From Sulfurospirillum sp001602955 (lineage in GTDB: Bacteria; Campylobacterota; Campylobacteria; Campylobacterales; Sulfurospirillaceae): a stretch of DNA of 64,000 bases. Each line of letters starts with the position of its first letter. Position 1 is the stretch's first letter. A program made the position numbers and the translations under genes. Where the stretch lies: NCBI GenBank assembly GCA_001602955.1, contig LVAC01000003.1, positions 53,558 to 117,557 of the forward strand, written 5' to 3'. Positions 24,816-34,099 of the stretch are shown here, piece by piece. The notes beneath the pieces are model-generated. The model worked only from the letters and a program-made list of their open reading frames with translations. It was not told where the DNA came from and did not search any database.

Positions 24816-27257
24816 ATGAAGCTCTCTCTTGCATGGAAATGGCTTATTGCCGCCTTACTCATCGAAAGCGTGATGCTTTCTATCCTTGTTTACCGTAACG
24901 TTGAACAATTAAGCGACAATTTATTACGACAAACCGACCAACGGCTTCAAGCCGAAAAAGTCCTTTTACAAAGTGCATTGATCGCCCCGTTCGTTCAAAA
25001 CGACTATGCAACCATTCAAGCGATTTTAGAAGAGTCGTACCAAAAGCTTAATATGCTCTATTTGGTTGCGCTTGATCTCCAACATACGCCGATCGCAAGT
25101 GTCGGAGCGGTCGACTTAAATGCTCTTCAAACGCTTCGAAATACACCGCTAAATGCACAAAGCGTTCAAGAACCCACGTATGATACTTCCGTCGATCTGA
25201 TGATTTCCGATCAAAAAATCGGCTCGCTTCGCGTCGGAATTTCTACGGAGTTCTACCAAACGGAACGTCGTTCGATGATGATCAAAAGTATCGCCATCGC
25301 CTTGGTCGAATTGCTTTTATCCGCCCTAATTCTCAATTTACTTGCCCGTTGGATCAATCAAAATCTCATCAAACTTACCCAGAGCGCGCAAGCGATAGCC
25401 GAAGGCAATTACTCCAAGCGCGTTGAATTGAGCCATGACAAGGAAATCTCAAAGCTCGCAACCGCGTTTAATGCGATGGCGCAGAGTATTCAAGAACGTA
25501 TCGCGACGCTAGAACAACTTCATATGAAAGAGCAATCTTTAAGCAAGCAATTAGAGTACAACGCTTATAACGACGTTTTAACCCATCTTCCCAATCGCGT
25601 TTTACTTGCCGATCGATTGCATCAAGCACTTCTCAAAGCCGACCAAAGCGGCCAGTTAGTCGGCGTTATTTATCTGGATCTTGACGGTTTTAAATCCGTA
25701 AACGATACCTACGGTCACTTTACGGGAGATCAACTTTTGGTCGTCGTCGCGCAAAAGATGCAACATGTGATGCACGAAAACGATACGATCGCACGAATCG
25801 GAGGCGACGAATTTGTCATTGTCCTTCAAAGTATCGACGAAGCGTATGCGTGCCAGATAGTTTTGGAACGCTTGCTCAAAACCCTATCCGCACCCGTACT
25901 TTTAGGCGATATAAAACTTTCGATCTCATGCAGCATCGGCGTGACGCTCTATCCTATGGATAACCATGACGCGGAACAACTAATACGCCATGCCGATCAA
26001 GCGATGTATATCGCCAAGCAATCCGGTAAAAACCGGTATCACTTTTTTGACTTCAACGAAAGTAGGCTCTTAAAAGCCATGAACGATGATCTAAGCGCAA
26101 TTGCGCAAGGATTAAAACGTGAGGAGTTTGTGCTTTATTACCAACCCAAAGTCAACATGCAAACGGGTGCTATCGTCGGCGTCGAAGCCTTAATTCGTTG
26201 GGAACACCCCCAAAAAGGTCTTTTGTTACCGATGAGCTTTATCCCGCTGATCGAACACCATCCGCTCATCGTAAAACTCGGAGAATGGGTTATTAGCCAA
26301 GTATTATGGCAACTCAGGGAATGGAATAGCCAAGGGCTTTTTCTTCCCGTTAGCATCAATATCAGCGCGTATCAACTTCAAGAAGAGACGTTTTTGGAGC
26401 GTTTAAAAATTTTATGGGAAGATTACGCGGATATTTTACCTGATCAGTTGGAAATCGAAATATTGGAAACCAGCGCACTCGAAGAGATTGAGCGCGTTTC
26501 ACGCATTATTCACGAATGTGCCGCTATGGGGATTCACTTTGCGCTGGACGATTTTGGAACGGGCTATTCCACGTTAATGCACCTTAAAAAATTGCCCGCA
26601 AAAATTTTGAAAATGGATAAAAGCTTCATCGCCGATATGGTTGCTAATCCGGAAGACCTGACTATCGTAGAGGGTGTGATCGGATTGGCAAAATCGTTTC
26701 ATAAAAACATTATCGCCGAAGGGGTCGAAAGTGTCGAGCACGGTATCTTTTTATTGCTACAAGGATGTCAATACGCCCAAGGATACGGTATTGCACGACC
26801 GATGAACGCCGATCAACTCGTCCAATGGATCGCCAATCCCCAATCCATGAAAGACAATTTACGCATATGGCGACGTTACGGCTACGACTCTGAGGCTCTA
26901 CCTTGGCTTTACGCGCTTTGCGAACACAATGCATGGATCAACGATTTAAAAAATTTCATCGACAATATCAAACCGACACCGCCTGAAATCAGTGCCGATT
27001 TATGCTACTTCGGAAAATGGCTGCACGAAAAGCCTTTCCACGCATACAGTGCAAAGGCATGGTTTCGCAAATTTGAAACCCTTCATAAGCATCTCCATCG
27101 CCTTGCGAAAGAACTCTTAGACTCTCGAATGCGTGAATCGAACGAGTCGCTTCACGCACGAATGGAAGCGATAGAAACGCTGCATCAAGAGATGGTAAAA
27201 TCGATTTTTCTACACATTCGTCAAGAGATTAAGCGAACTCTACCTAAGGCTTCTTAA
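24816..27257 (+). CDS. Membrane GGDEF-EAL cyclic-di-GMP enzyme with C-terminal CZB domain
   Basis: The 813-residue protein has an N-terminal membrane helix, a periplasmic domain of about 120 residues, a second membrane helix (about 158-178), and HAMP. It continues with GGDEF (active motif IGGDEFVIVL), EAL (EALIRWEHP, DDFGTGYSTL) and a C-terminal domain. That last domain carries HNAWINDLKNFI, CYFGKWLHEK and HKHLHRLAKE, the His/Cys pattern of the chemoreceptor zinc-binding (CZB) domain. Both c-di-GMP catalytic motifs look intact. With the PhnD-like partner it probably links a periplasmic ligand, and zinc in the cytoplasm, to c-di-GMP level. Confidence 0.92.
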   Translation: MKLSLAWKWLIAALLIESVMLSILVYRNVEQLSDNLLRQTDQRLQAEKVLLQSALIAPFVQNDYATIQAILEESYQKLNMLYLVALDLQHTPIASVGAVDLNALQTLRNTPLNAQSVQEPTYDTSVDLMISDQKIGSLRVGISTEFYQTERRSMMIKSIAIALVELLLSALILNLLARWINQNLIKLTQSAQAIAEGNYSKRVELSHDKEISKLATAFNAMAQSIQERIATLEQLHMKEQSLSKQLEYNAYNDVLTHLPNRVLLADRLHQALLKADQSGQLVGVIYLDLDGFKSVNDTYGHFTGDQLLVVVAQKMQHVMHENDTIARIGGDEFVIVLQSIDEAYACQIVLERLLKTLSAPVLLGDIKLSISCSIGVTLYPMDNHDAEQLIRHADQAMYIAKQSGKNRYHFFDFNESRLLKAMNDDLSAIAQGLKREEFVLYYQPKVNMQTGAIVGVEALIRWEHPQKGLLLPMSFIPLIEHHPLIVKLGEWVISQVLWQLREWNSQGLFLPVSINISAYQLQEETFLERLKILWEDYADILPDQLEIEILETSALEEIERVSRIIHECAAMGIHFALDDFGTGYSTLMHLKKLPAKILKMDKSFIADMVANPEDLTIVEGVIGLAKSFHKNIIAEGVESVEHGIFLLLQGCQYAQGYGIARPMNADQLVQWIANPQSMKDNLRIWRRYGYDSEALPWLYALCEHNAWINDLKNFIDNIKPTPPEISADLCYFGKWLHEKPFHAYSAKAWFRKFETLHKHLHRLAKELLDSRMRESNESLHARMEAIETLHQEMVKSIFLHIRQEIKRTLPKAS

Positions 27258-27514
27258 CACCATATTTTTAAGCCGGCTTCTTGAAAATCTTTTTGCAAGA
27301 GATAAAAGCACCGAAGGTACGTGGGCACTCTGCCGAAGGGAACCCAGTGTTAACGTAGCTTTTAGAGCTTAGCTTTAAAAGCGTGTCAAAGATCAAAAAG
27401 CACCGAAGGTGCGTGGGCACTCTGCGTGAGAAAACTCAGCGTTGGCGTAGTCTTTCACAGAAACTTCGTTTTGGAACTTTGCTTCAAAGACATGTCAGAG
27501 TTCTGCAAGAACCT
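27258..27514. other. Non-coding spacer with a tandem imperfect repeat
   Basis: This 257-base stretch lies between the convergent GGDEF-EAL and fliP genes. It holds the two-copy repeat at 27304-27425 and small inverted repeats (GCTTTTA..TAAAAGC near 27356-27382) that may act as terminators. No convincing gene is seen. Confidence 0.6.
27304..27425. repeat. Two-copy direct repeat, 30 bp units, period 92
   Basis: The unit at 27304-27333 (AAAAGCACCGAAGGTACGTG...CTCTGC) recurs at 27396-27425 with one base change in 30. Weaker similarity continues downstream of each copy (GTTAACGTAGC versus GTTGGCGTAGT). This suggests a degenerate unit of about 92 bp duplicated in tandem between convergent genes. 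Confidence 0.75.
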
Positions 27515-28252
27515 TTAATGAAAACTCTCAACCATCTTGCCGACGAGTAAGTTCCATCCGTCGACCAACACGAAAATCAGCAATTTAAACGGCAAAGAGA
27601 TCATCGCCGGAGGTAGCATCATCATACCCATCGCCATCAACACCGAACTGACGACCATATCGATCACTAAAAACGGTAAATAGAGTAAAAAGCCGATTTC
27701 AAACGCCGTTTTCATTTCGCTAATCATAAAGGCGGAAACGGCGATCGTTAAAGGAATATCTTCGATATTTTTGGGATTTTCCAATTGTCGAATACGAAAA
27801 AAAAGTGCCAAATCTTTTTCACGCGTATTGCGTACCATAAAGGCTTTAAACGGAGCGGCTCCTTTTTCAAATGCCTCTTGATAGCTCATTTTTTCTTCCA
27901 GATACGGCTTAATTCCGACGTTGTAGGACTCTTTGGCGACCGGTTCCATAATGAAAAACGTCAATACCATCGCCAAAGAAACCAGTACCTGCGTCGGCGG
28001 AAGTTGTTGCGTTCCTAAAGCTTGACGTAAAAACGAAAAAACGATGGTCAAACGCAAGAAGCTCGTCATCATAAAAATTAACGACGGAGCTAAGACGAGA
28101 ATCGTTAAGACTAAAACAAGATTGAGGCTTGTCACCAATTGTTGCGGAGAGTTGGGCGCGCTTAAAGAGAGATTGACGGTCGGAATCGTATCGGCGGCAA
28201 AGCTTGCACATCCTAATATCAAGATTAAAACGACTCGCATCACTGTTTTCAA
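27515..28252 (-). CDS. fliP: Flagellar export gate protein FliP
   Basis: This 245-residue inner-membrane component of the type III export gate has a signal peptide (MKTVMRVVLILILGCASFAA). Family motifs are SLIFMMTSFLRLTIVFSFLRQALGTQQ, FFIMEPV and VIDMVVSSVLMAMGMMMLPP. Length and topology are normal. It lies divergently upstream of glmU, as in Campylobacter (from memory). Confidence 0.96.
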   Translation of the reverse strand: MKTVMRVVLILILGCASFAADTIPTVNLSLSAPNSPQQLVTSLNLVLVLTILVLAPSLIFMMTSFLRLTIVFSFLRQALGTQQLPPTQVLVSLAMVLTFFIMEPVAKESYNVGIKPYLEEKMSYQEAFEKGAAPFKAFMVRNTREKDLALFFRIRQLENPKNIEDIPLTIAVSAFMISEMKTAFEIGFLLYLPFLVIDMVVSSVLMAMGMMMLPPAMISLPFKLLIFVLVDGWNLLVGKMVESFH

Positions 28253-28368
28253 CGGCTATCCTCATAAAATAATGCATCATTCTAGTCGGTTTTGCGTTAA
28301 AAAGCATTTAATTTTTAAACAACTTTTCGTTAAAATAACCTTTATTTCATCTTCTTAGGAACATCCGT

Positions 28369-29670
28369 ATGAATATTTCGATCGCTATTATGGCGGCAGG
28401 TCTCGGTACCCGCATGAAATCCGCTCTTCCCAAAGTTCTCCATACGATTAGCGGTTTTGAGATGCTTTACCATTCTATCAAAGAGGCACAAAAAATCAGC
28501 GACGATATCCATGTCGTTTTATACCATCAAGCTGACCGCGTTCAAGAGCAAATGAACACCTATTTTCAAGGTATCCGTTACGTCATTCAAGATCACGAAA
28601 ACTTTCCCGGTACGGGCGGAGCGATTATGGGCGTTACTCCAAAATACGATCGATTACTTGTTTTAAGCGGAGATATGCCGCTTTTAGAAGCAAGCGACAT
28701 GCAACGTTTTTTAGAAATAGACGCCGATGTAGTAATGAGTAGCTTTTGCGCGAAAGAACCTTTTGGATACGGCAGAGTCGTAATGAACGATTGTGCCGAT
28801 GTCGAGAAAATCGTCGAAGAGAAAGACGCAAGCGACGAAGAAAAAAAGATTACCTCAGTCAATGCGGGCGTTTACCTCTTCAAATCCGCATTTTTACGCG
28901 AATATTTACCGCGTCTTAATAACCAAAACAAGCAAAAAGAGTATTATCTTACCGACTTAATCGCTTTTGCGCACCGCGATCAAAAAGGCGTTAAAGCCCT
29001 CCTCGTCAATGAAGAAACGTACATGGGCGTCAATTCCAAATACCACCTTTCTCAAGCCGAAGAGATCATGCAACGACGCATCAAACGTCGCTTCATGGAA
29101 CAAGGCGTTATCATGCGATTACCCGAGACGATCTACATCGAAGCGGACGTCGAACTCAAAGGCGAATGTATCCTCGAAAACGGCGTAACGCTTTTAAAAG
29201 GCACTTCGTTAGAAAACGTCCACGTAAAAGCACACAGCATCGTTGAAAAAAGTACCCTGAAAAACTCCGATATCGGTCCGATGGCACGCATCCGCCCAGA
29301 CTCTTTGATCGAAGATACGCATATCGGCAACTTCGTCGAAGTCAAAAAATCAACGCTCAAAGGGGTTAAAGCCGGACACCTAAGCTATCTTGGCGATGCG
29401 AGCATCGATGAGGGCACTAATATCGGTTGCGGTACGATTACATGTAATTACGACGGCAAGAAAAAATACCGAACGATGATCGGCAAAAACGTCTTCGTCG
29501 GAAGCGACACGCAACTGGTTGCGCCCGTCACGATCGAAGACGACGTCATCATCGCTTCGGGAACGACGGTCACGAAAAACATCCCCAAAGGCGCACTTGC
29601 CATCAATCGCGAGCCCTTGAAGATCGTCGAGGGATTTTTTTACAAATTTTTCGGAAAAAAAGATGCGTAA
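28369..29670 (+). CDS. glmU: Bifunctional GlmU: N-acetylglucosamine-1-P uridyltransferase / glucosamine-1-P acetyltransferase
   Basis: The 433-residue enzyme makes UDP-GlcNAc for peptidoglycan and lipid A. The N-terminal nucleotidyltransferase has the motif MAAGLGTRMKSALPKVLH. A left-handed beta-helix of hexapeptide repeats follows, with the conserved GTITCNYDGKKKYRT acetyltransferase motif. The codons for ITCN in that motif are ATT ACA TGT AAT, one of the TTACATGTAA copies (29438). It overlaps coaBC by eight bases. Confidence 0.96.
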   Translation: MNISIAIMAAGLGTRMKSALPKVLHTISGFEMLYHSIKEAQKISDDIHVVLYHQADRVQEQMNTYFQGIRYVIQDHENFPGTGGAIMGVTPKYDRLLVLSGDMPLLEASDMQRFLEIDADVVMSSFCAKEPFGYGRVVMNDCADVEKIVEEKDASDEEKKITSVNAGVYLFKSAFLREYLPRLNNQNKQKEYYLTDLIAFAHRDQKGVKALLVNEETYMGVNSKYHLSQAEEIMQRRIKRRFMEQGVIMRLPETIYIEADVELKGECILENGVTLLKGTSLENVHVKAHSIVEKSTLKNSDIGPMARIRPDSLIEDTHIGNFVEVKKSTLKGVKAGHLSYLGDASIDEGTNIGCGTITCNYDGKKKYRTMIGKNVFVGSDTQLVAPVTIEDDVIIASGTTVTKNIPKGALAINREPLKIVEGFFYKFFGKKDA

Positions 29671-30874
29671 TACCTTACTTTCCGGCAAAAAAATTCTCGT
29701 CGGCGTTACGGGGAGCATCGCGATTTACAAAACGCTGGAGTTGATTCGTCTGCTGGTCAAAGCAAGCGGCGACGTAAAAGTCGTAATGAGCGAAGACGCC
29801 AAACGCTTCATTTCACCCCTAACCTTCGAGACGATCAGCCAAAACAAAGTCTTACATGTAGACACCGAAAGCTGGAGCGAAGAACTTAGCCATATTCATA
29901 TCGGGAAGTGGGCGGATATGTTTATCATCGCGCCCGCCTCGGTTAATACGATCAATAAACTCTCCTGCGGTATTGCCGACAACCTCTTAACGCAAACGGC
30001 GATAGCGTTTACCAAACCGATCCTTTTAGCCCCGTCCGCCAATACCCATATGATGCTCAACCCTATCACGCAAGAGAGCTTAACGCGATTGCAAAACTTC
30101 GGATACGTGATCGTCGCGCCCGAATCCAAACTGCTTGCGTGCAACGATGAGGGCGTAGGTGCGCTAGCAAGCGTCGAAGAGATTTTCTACGCCGCCGCTA
30201 GAGTGCTTCTTAAAGAGCCGTTTTGGGAAGGGCGTGACGTCATTATCACGGGGGGAGGCACGCGCGAAAAAATCGACGACGTTCGATGCCTTAGCAACTT
30301 TTCCAGCGGCAAACAAGCCTTGGCATTAGCGACGGTTGCTTATCTTAAAGGCGCAAACGTTACACTGATTACCGGCGGTGAAGCACCCGAATTTAAAACG
30401 ATCTCCACCTTACATGTCAGCAGTTCGAACGAGCTTCGTACGACCTTGGAGGCACACATGCGTTTATGTCAAAATGCCGAAAAAACGCCTTATCTTTTTA
30501 TGACCGCCGCTATTAGCGATTATCTGCCCGAACACGTTCATCACGGAAAACTCAAAAAAGAGACTTTGGGCGAATCGTATTGCTTGAAATTAAAACGTAA
30601 CGTCGACATCTTAAGCGAATTGGATAAAACCGGTTGGGTCGTCGTCGGCTTTAAAGCGGAGACGGACGAAGAAAACGCTCTTCAAAACGCCCAAACGATG
30701 CTAGAGAAAAAAGGGCTAAACGGCGTTTGTTTAAATATCGTCAAAGAGCAAAACCGTTTCGGTTCTAACCAAAACGAAGTGTATTTTATCGGCTTAGACG
30801 CTATCGTTCACTTACCGCTTCGAAGTAAATTCGAGATTGCCGAGCAGATTATCACACTTGCGCAAACCTTATGA
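29663..30874 (+). CDS. coaBC: Bifunctional phosphopantothenoylcysteine decarboxylase / synthase
   Basis: This 403-residue enzyme carries out two steps of coenzyme A synthesis. The CoaC half has LVGVTGSIAIYKTLELIR, the His-bearing HIHIGKWADMFIIAPAS, and SKLLACNDEGVGALAS with the active Cys. The CoaB half has ITGGGTREKIDDVRCLSNFSSGKQ and ends with KAETDEEN. It overlaps glmU (eight bases) and the next gene (ATGA), so all are one operon. Confidence 0.95.
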   Translation: MRNTLLSGKKILVGVTGSIAIYKTLELIRLLVKASGDVKVVMSEDAKRFISPLTFETISQNKVLHVDTESWSEELSHIHIGKWADMFIIAPASVNTINKLSCGIADNLLTQTAIAFTKPILLAPSANTHMMLNPITQESLTRLQNFGYVIVAPESKLLACNDEGVGALASVEEIFYAAARVLLKEPFWEGRDVIITGGGTREKIDDVRCLSNFSSGKQALALATVAYLKGANVTLITGGEAPEFKTISTLHVSSSNELRTTLEAHMRLCQNAEKTPYLFMTAAISDYLPEHVHHGKLKKETLGESYCLKLKRNVDILSELDKTGWVVVGFKAETDEENALQNAQTMLEKKGLNGVCLNIVKEQNRFGSNQNEVYFIGLDAIVHLPLRSKFEIAEQIITLAQTL

Positions 30875-31590
30875 TCTCTACGCTTCGAAAGCTCTCCGGT
30901 CTTAGCTCGGACATCGCCAAAACGTCTTCTTCAAGCGTTAATTTTAACGCCAATCTTCCGGTGACGATCGAAGTGCTCAAAAAGATCGACCCTTTGCGAT
31001 ACCGCCTTCGAGTCGGACGAAAAGAGCTAACGACCAAAAGTCAAAAAGAACTGATCGCGGGTAAAAAATATTGGGCGAATTTTTCCGAGGGCAAGGGCGG
31101 TATTTTGACGATTTCGCATCTGTATCCGCAACCTTCTCTTTTCGACGATGCGCTCTTCACGCCTTTGGAAATTGAGCTCTTTTGCAATGATGAAGGCTTT
31201 AACACAACGCTTTTTAAAACTTTCTTACTCGATAATCTTGCACGCGAAGAGCAGGACAAAACGCTTTTTCAGACCTACGGTTATATGCTCTTAGCCCTTT
31301 CCAAATACGTCGTTCACCTCCCCTTGCTTTGGAGTGAACAAAAACATATGATACAATTCTCCCTTTTTGATACGCACGACGTATCGTTTTATATGGCGTT
31401 GGAGCACTTAGGACCCTTGCGCGGAACTTGGAGCAACCGTCAACTCGAACTTTGCGTCATGTATGAGAAGAGTCTCTACTATTTACAAAAAGAGCAAGCA
31501 AAATTGGGTATGATTACACAGATACGTTTGGAACGAGAGATTAAACCTCTGTTTGATTCCGCAGACGTCATTTTAGACATTAAAGGCTAA
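30871..31590 (+). CDS. Conserved hypothetical protein between coaBC and the prepilin peptidase gene
   Basis: I cannot assign a function to this 239-residue soluble protein. Its N-terminus (residues 30-80) is beta-rich, TIEVLKKIDPLRYRLRVGRKELTTKSQKEL in short blocks, like the C-terminal domain of hook-length-control proteins. Its rest is helical. The start overlaps the coaBC stop (ATGA) and it ends six bases before the prepilin peptidase gene, so it is part of the operon. In Campylobacter jejuni, from memory, uppS sits at this place; this protein shows no uppS motif. Confidence 0.75.
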   Translation: MISTLRKLSGLSSDIAKTSSSSVNFNANLPVTIEVLKKIDPLRYRLRVGRKELTTKSQKELIAGKKYWANFSEGKGGILTISHLYPQPSLFDDALFTPLEIELFCNDEGFNTTLFKTFLLDNLAREEQDKTLFQTYGYMLLALSKYVVHLPLLWSEQKHMIQFSLFDTHDVSFYMALEHLGPLRGTWSNRQLELCVMYEKSLYYLQKEQAKLGMITQIRLEREIKPLFDSADVILDIKG

Positions 31591-31596
31591 TAGGGT

Positions 31597-32325
31597 ATGT
31601 ATTTTTTGGCGATAGGAATTTTTGGAGCGTGCATCGGCTCGTTTTTAAACGTCGTTATTTTGCGTTTGCCGAAAAACGAAAGCATCGCACTTCCCTCATC
31701 GCATTGTCCGCATTGTCTTCATCCGCTCAAATGGTATCACAATATCCCCTTGATTTCGTGGCTAGGACTTAAAGGGAAATGTGCTTTTTGCCGTACGCCT
31801 ATTTCCAAACAATATCCGCTCGTCGAAGCAGCATGCGCACTGTGTTACCTGCTCGTTGCATGGCGCGTCTCTACGTGGCCGCAAGCCTTGCTTTTAGGAA
31901 CGATTTTTTCTCTTTTACTTGCGCTCAGCATCATCGATATGCGCTATAAAGCCGTGCCCGACGCACTATCGCTTCCGGCACTGTTTCTTTCGTTTTTGTA
32001 TCGATTGCCCTTTGAATCTCTTCAAAACGGATTGGTCTTCTTAGGAGCTTTTGCACTGCTTCGCTTAAGCGTCTCGGCGATTTCCGGCAAAGAGGCGATG
32101 GGTGAAGCCGACAGTATCATCGCCGGAATTATCGGAGCGATACTGGGGATAACACTCGGATTTGCCGCTATTTACCTTGCCGCACTGATCGCTTTAGTCG
32201 CGTTTATGCTTCTGCGTCAAAAAGGCTATGAACTGCCTTTTATCCCGTTTTTATCTTTGGGACTTTTGATTGCATGGATTTTCGATCACCCTATTTTAAC
32301 GTTTATGGAACATTGGTATGAATAA
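31597..32325 (+). CDS. Prepilin peptidase (type IV leader peptidase / N-methyltransferase)
   Basis: This 242-residue inner-membrane aspartic protease has six or seven helices. The N-terminus is GACIGSFLNVVILRLP. Two CxxC pairs (CPHCLHPL and CAFCRTPI) mark the cytoplasmic methyltransferase loop. The catalytic Asp residues lie in SIIDMRYKAVPD and GEADSIIAG. It would process type IV pilin-like or type II pseudopilin proteins, including competence pseudopili. It overlaps the next gene by eight bases. Confidence 0.93.
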   Translation: MYFLAIGIFGACIGSFLNVVILRLPKNESIALPSSHCPHCLHPLKWYHNIPLISWLGLKGKCAFCRTPISKQYPLVEAACALCYLLVAWRVSTWPQALLLGTIFSLLLALSIIDMRYKAVPDALSLPALFLSFLYRLPFESLQNGLVFLGAFALLRLSVSAISGKEAMGEADSIIAGIIGAILGITLGFAAIYLAALIALVAFMLLRQKGYELPFIPFLSLGLLIAWIFDHPILTFMEHWYE

Positions 32326-33346
32326 AGCATCTTTTTATCTCTTGAAACACTTTTTAGAGCTTTTTAGCGCACTTTTTTTTATTCTGTTTTTTATCACCTC
32401 GATTGTTTTTTTCATTAAAATTACCGCCTTAACGGCCATCATTACGATGAATTTTTGGGAGCTCGGAACGCTTTATATCTACCTTTTGCCCAAAACGCTG
32501 GTTTATACGCTTCCGATTACGTTTTTCATTGCTTTGAGCATCTCTTTGTACAACCTCTCCAAAGAGAACGAAACGATTGTACTCTTTACGCTCGGCTACG
32601 ATCCTAAAAAAATTACGCGTCTTTTTATGAGCCTAGCAACGGGACTTTCTGTGATTCTTTTGATAGATATTATGGTTCTCGTACCGATTTCAAAACAGCT
32701 TAACAGCAATTTTATCGAATATAAAAAAGCCGAAGCAAAATTTAATATCAAAGCCAATGAATTCGGACAAAAGTTTTCGGACTGGCTTGTCTACATCGAA
32801 CACAGCGATAATGCCAAACAATACGAAGGCATTACGCTTTACCACAATCCCGAAAAACAAGAGGATAAAGAGCAATTGATTCTCGCTAATGCCGCTACGA
32901 TCAATAATGAAAGCGGCATATTACGTTTACATCTTGATGCGGGCAAAGTCTTTGAATTTCAAAAAGACGGCATCGGTCAAACCGATTTTGAAACGATGTA
33001 TATCAATAGTCAACCTAAAACGGCCGTCGGGGCGATACAAACGGTTAAGGAGTACTGGAACGACGTTTTCGTCAACTGGAAACGCGCTTACGATTTATCC
33101 TTTTTCCTCACCGTCGCCCTCTTCCCGATTGCCTCGACGATGATCGCAATGAGCATCGGCATCGTGACGTATCGTTACAATAAAGAGAGTATTTACATGG
33201 GTATCTTTTTGTGCCTTGCGTTTTATTTGACGCTTACGACGGTTTTTTCTTCAAAACTACCGCAATATGCGCCGCTAATTGTTTTTGCGATCACGATGAT
33301 CGCTTCGTACGTACTCTATCAAAAACGTATTCGCCGTGTTTTTTAA
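32318..33346 (+). CDS. LptF/LptG-family lipopolysaccharide export permease (YjgP/YjgQ)
   Basis: The 342-residue membrane protein has three N-terminal and three C-terminal helices enclosing a periplasmic beta-jellyroll domain (about 130-250). This is the permease architecture of the LptBFG transporter that extracts LPS from the inner membrane. Features include the N-terminal LLKHFLELFSALFFILFF and a conserved YxLSKENE-like coupling region (YNLSKENETIVLFTLG). Whether it is LptF or LptG cannot be decided from this window. It lies seven bases before truA. Confidence 0.88.
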   Translation: MNKASFYLLKHFLELFSALFFILFFITSIVFFIKITALTAIITMNFWELGTLYIYLLPKTLVYTLPITFFIALSISLYNLSKENETIVLFTLGYDPKKITRLFMSLATGLSVILLIDIMVLVPISKQLNSNFIEYKKAEAKFNIKANEFGQKFSDWLVYIEHSDNAKQYEGITLYHNPEKQEDKEQLILANAATINNESGILRLHLDAGKVFEFQKDGIGQTDFETMYINSQPKTAVGAIQTVKEYWNDVFVNWKRAYDLSFFLTVALFPIASTMIAMSIGIVTYRYNKESIYMGIFLCLAFYLTLTTVFSSKLPQYAPLIVFAITMIASYVLYQKRIRRVF

Positions 33347-33352
33347 ATCGAT

Positions 33353-34084
33353 ATGCGTGTTAAAGTAACCCTCAGCTACGACGGGAGTGCCTTTAACGGC
33401 TTGCAAAAACAAGCCTTTGACGCCGACGTTAAAACCGTTGCAGGTACACTGGAGAAAGCCCTAAAGCGTCTTCGTATCGACTCGACTCCCGTTGCAAGCG
33501 GGCGTACGGATACGGGCGTACACGCCTTAGCACAAGTCGTGCATTTTGACGTTCCGACACCTTGGAGCGACCTTACAAAATTGCGTCATTATTTGAACCG
33601 CTCTTTAATGCCTCATTGTTACGTCAAAAAGATTGAGCCGGTAGACGAATGCTTCAATGCCCGCTTCGACGCCAAAAAAAGGCTTTATCGCTATGTTATG
33701 TACGAAGGAACGTACCAGCCTTTTTTAAGTGCTTACGCTTTACATGTAAGCTCTCTTGACGTTGCAAAACTCGATACGCTTGCCAAGCTTTTTGAAGGAA
33801 AACACGCGTTCGGTTTTTTTAAAAAAACAGGAGGCGGAACGACGGGAGAAGAGCGTACTATTTTTAAAGCCGGAGCTTATCGTTATCAAAAAAAAATCAT
33901 TCTTTACTTTTTAGGCGACGCTTTTTTACGATCTCAAATTCGTATGATGACCGATATGCTCTTAAAAGTCGAGAGCGGTTCTTTGTCGCCTGAAGATTTA
34001 ATCGCACAGCGGGATAAACGCAAGAAGATCAGCTCAACGCTAGCTCCCGCCTGCGGGCTTTACCTCTCGCGTATTTATTATTAG
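33353..34084 (+). CDS. truA: tRNA pseudouridine(38-40) synthase
   Basis: This 243-residue enzyme modifies uridines in the anticodon arm of tRNAs. The catalytic Asp lies in SGRTDTGVHALAQVVHF, and FLRSQIRMMTDMLLKVESG and the C-terminal PACGLYL motifs are present. It is the last gene of the glmU operon and is convergent with the PyrC-like gene, with 15 bases between them. One TTACATGTAA copy (33740) encodes Leu-His-Val. Confidence 0.95.
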   Translation: MRVKVTLSYDGSAFNGLQKQAFDADVKTVAGTLEKALKRLRIDSTPVASGRTDTGVHALAQVVHFDVPTPWSDLTKLRHYLNRSLMPHCYVKKIEPVDECFNARFDAKKRLYRYVMYEGTYQPFLSAYALHVSSLDVAKLDTLAKLFEGKHAFGFFKKTGGGTTGEERTIFKAGAYRYQKKIILYFLGDAFLRSQIRMMTDMLLKVESGSLSPEDLIAQRDKRKKISSTLAPACGLYLSRIYY

Positions 34085-34099
34085 AAGTTGTGTCGAAGC

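Noticed and set aside
27304..27425. Possible CRISPR array
   Set aside because: Only two imperfect copies exist, the spacing of 62 bases is not spacer-like, and no cas gene is near.
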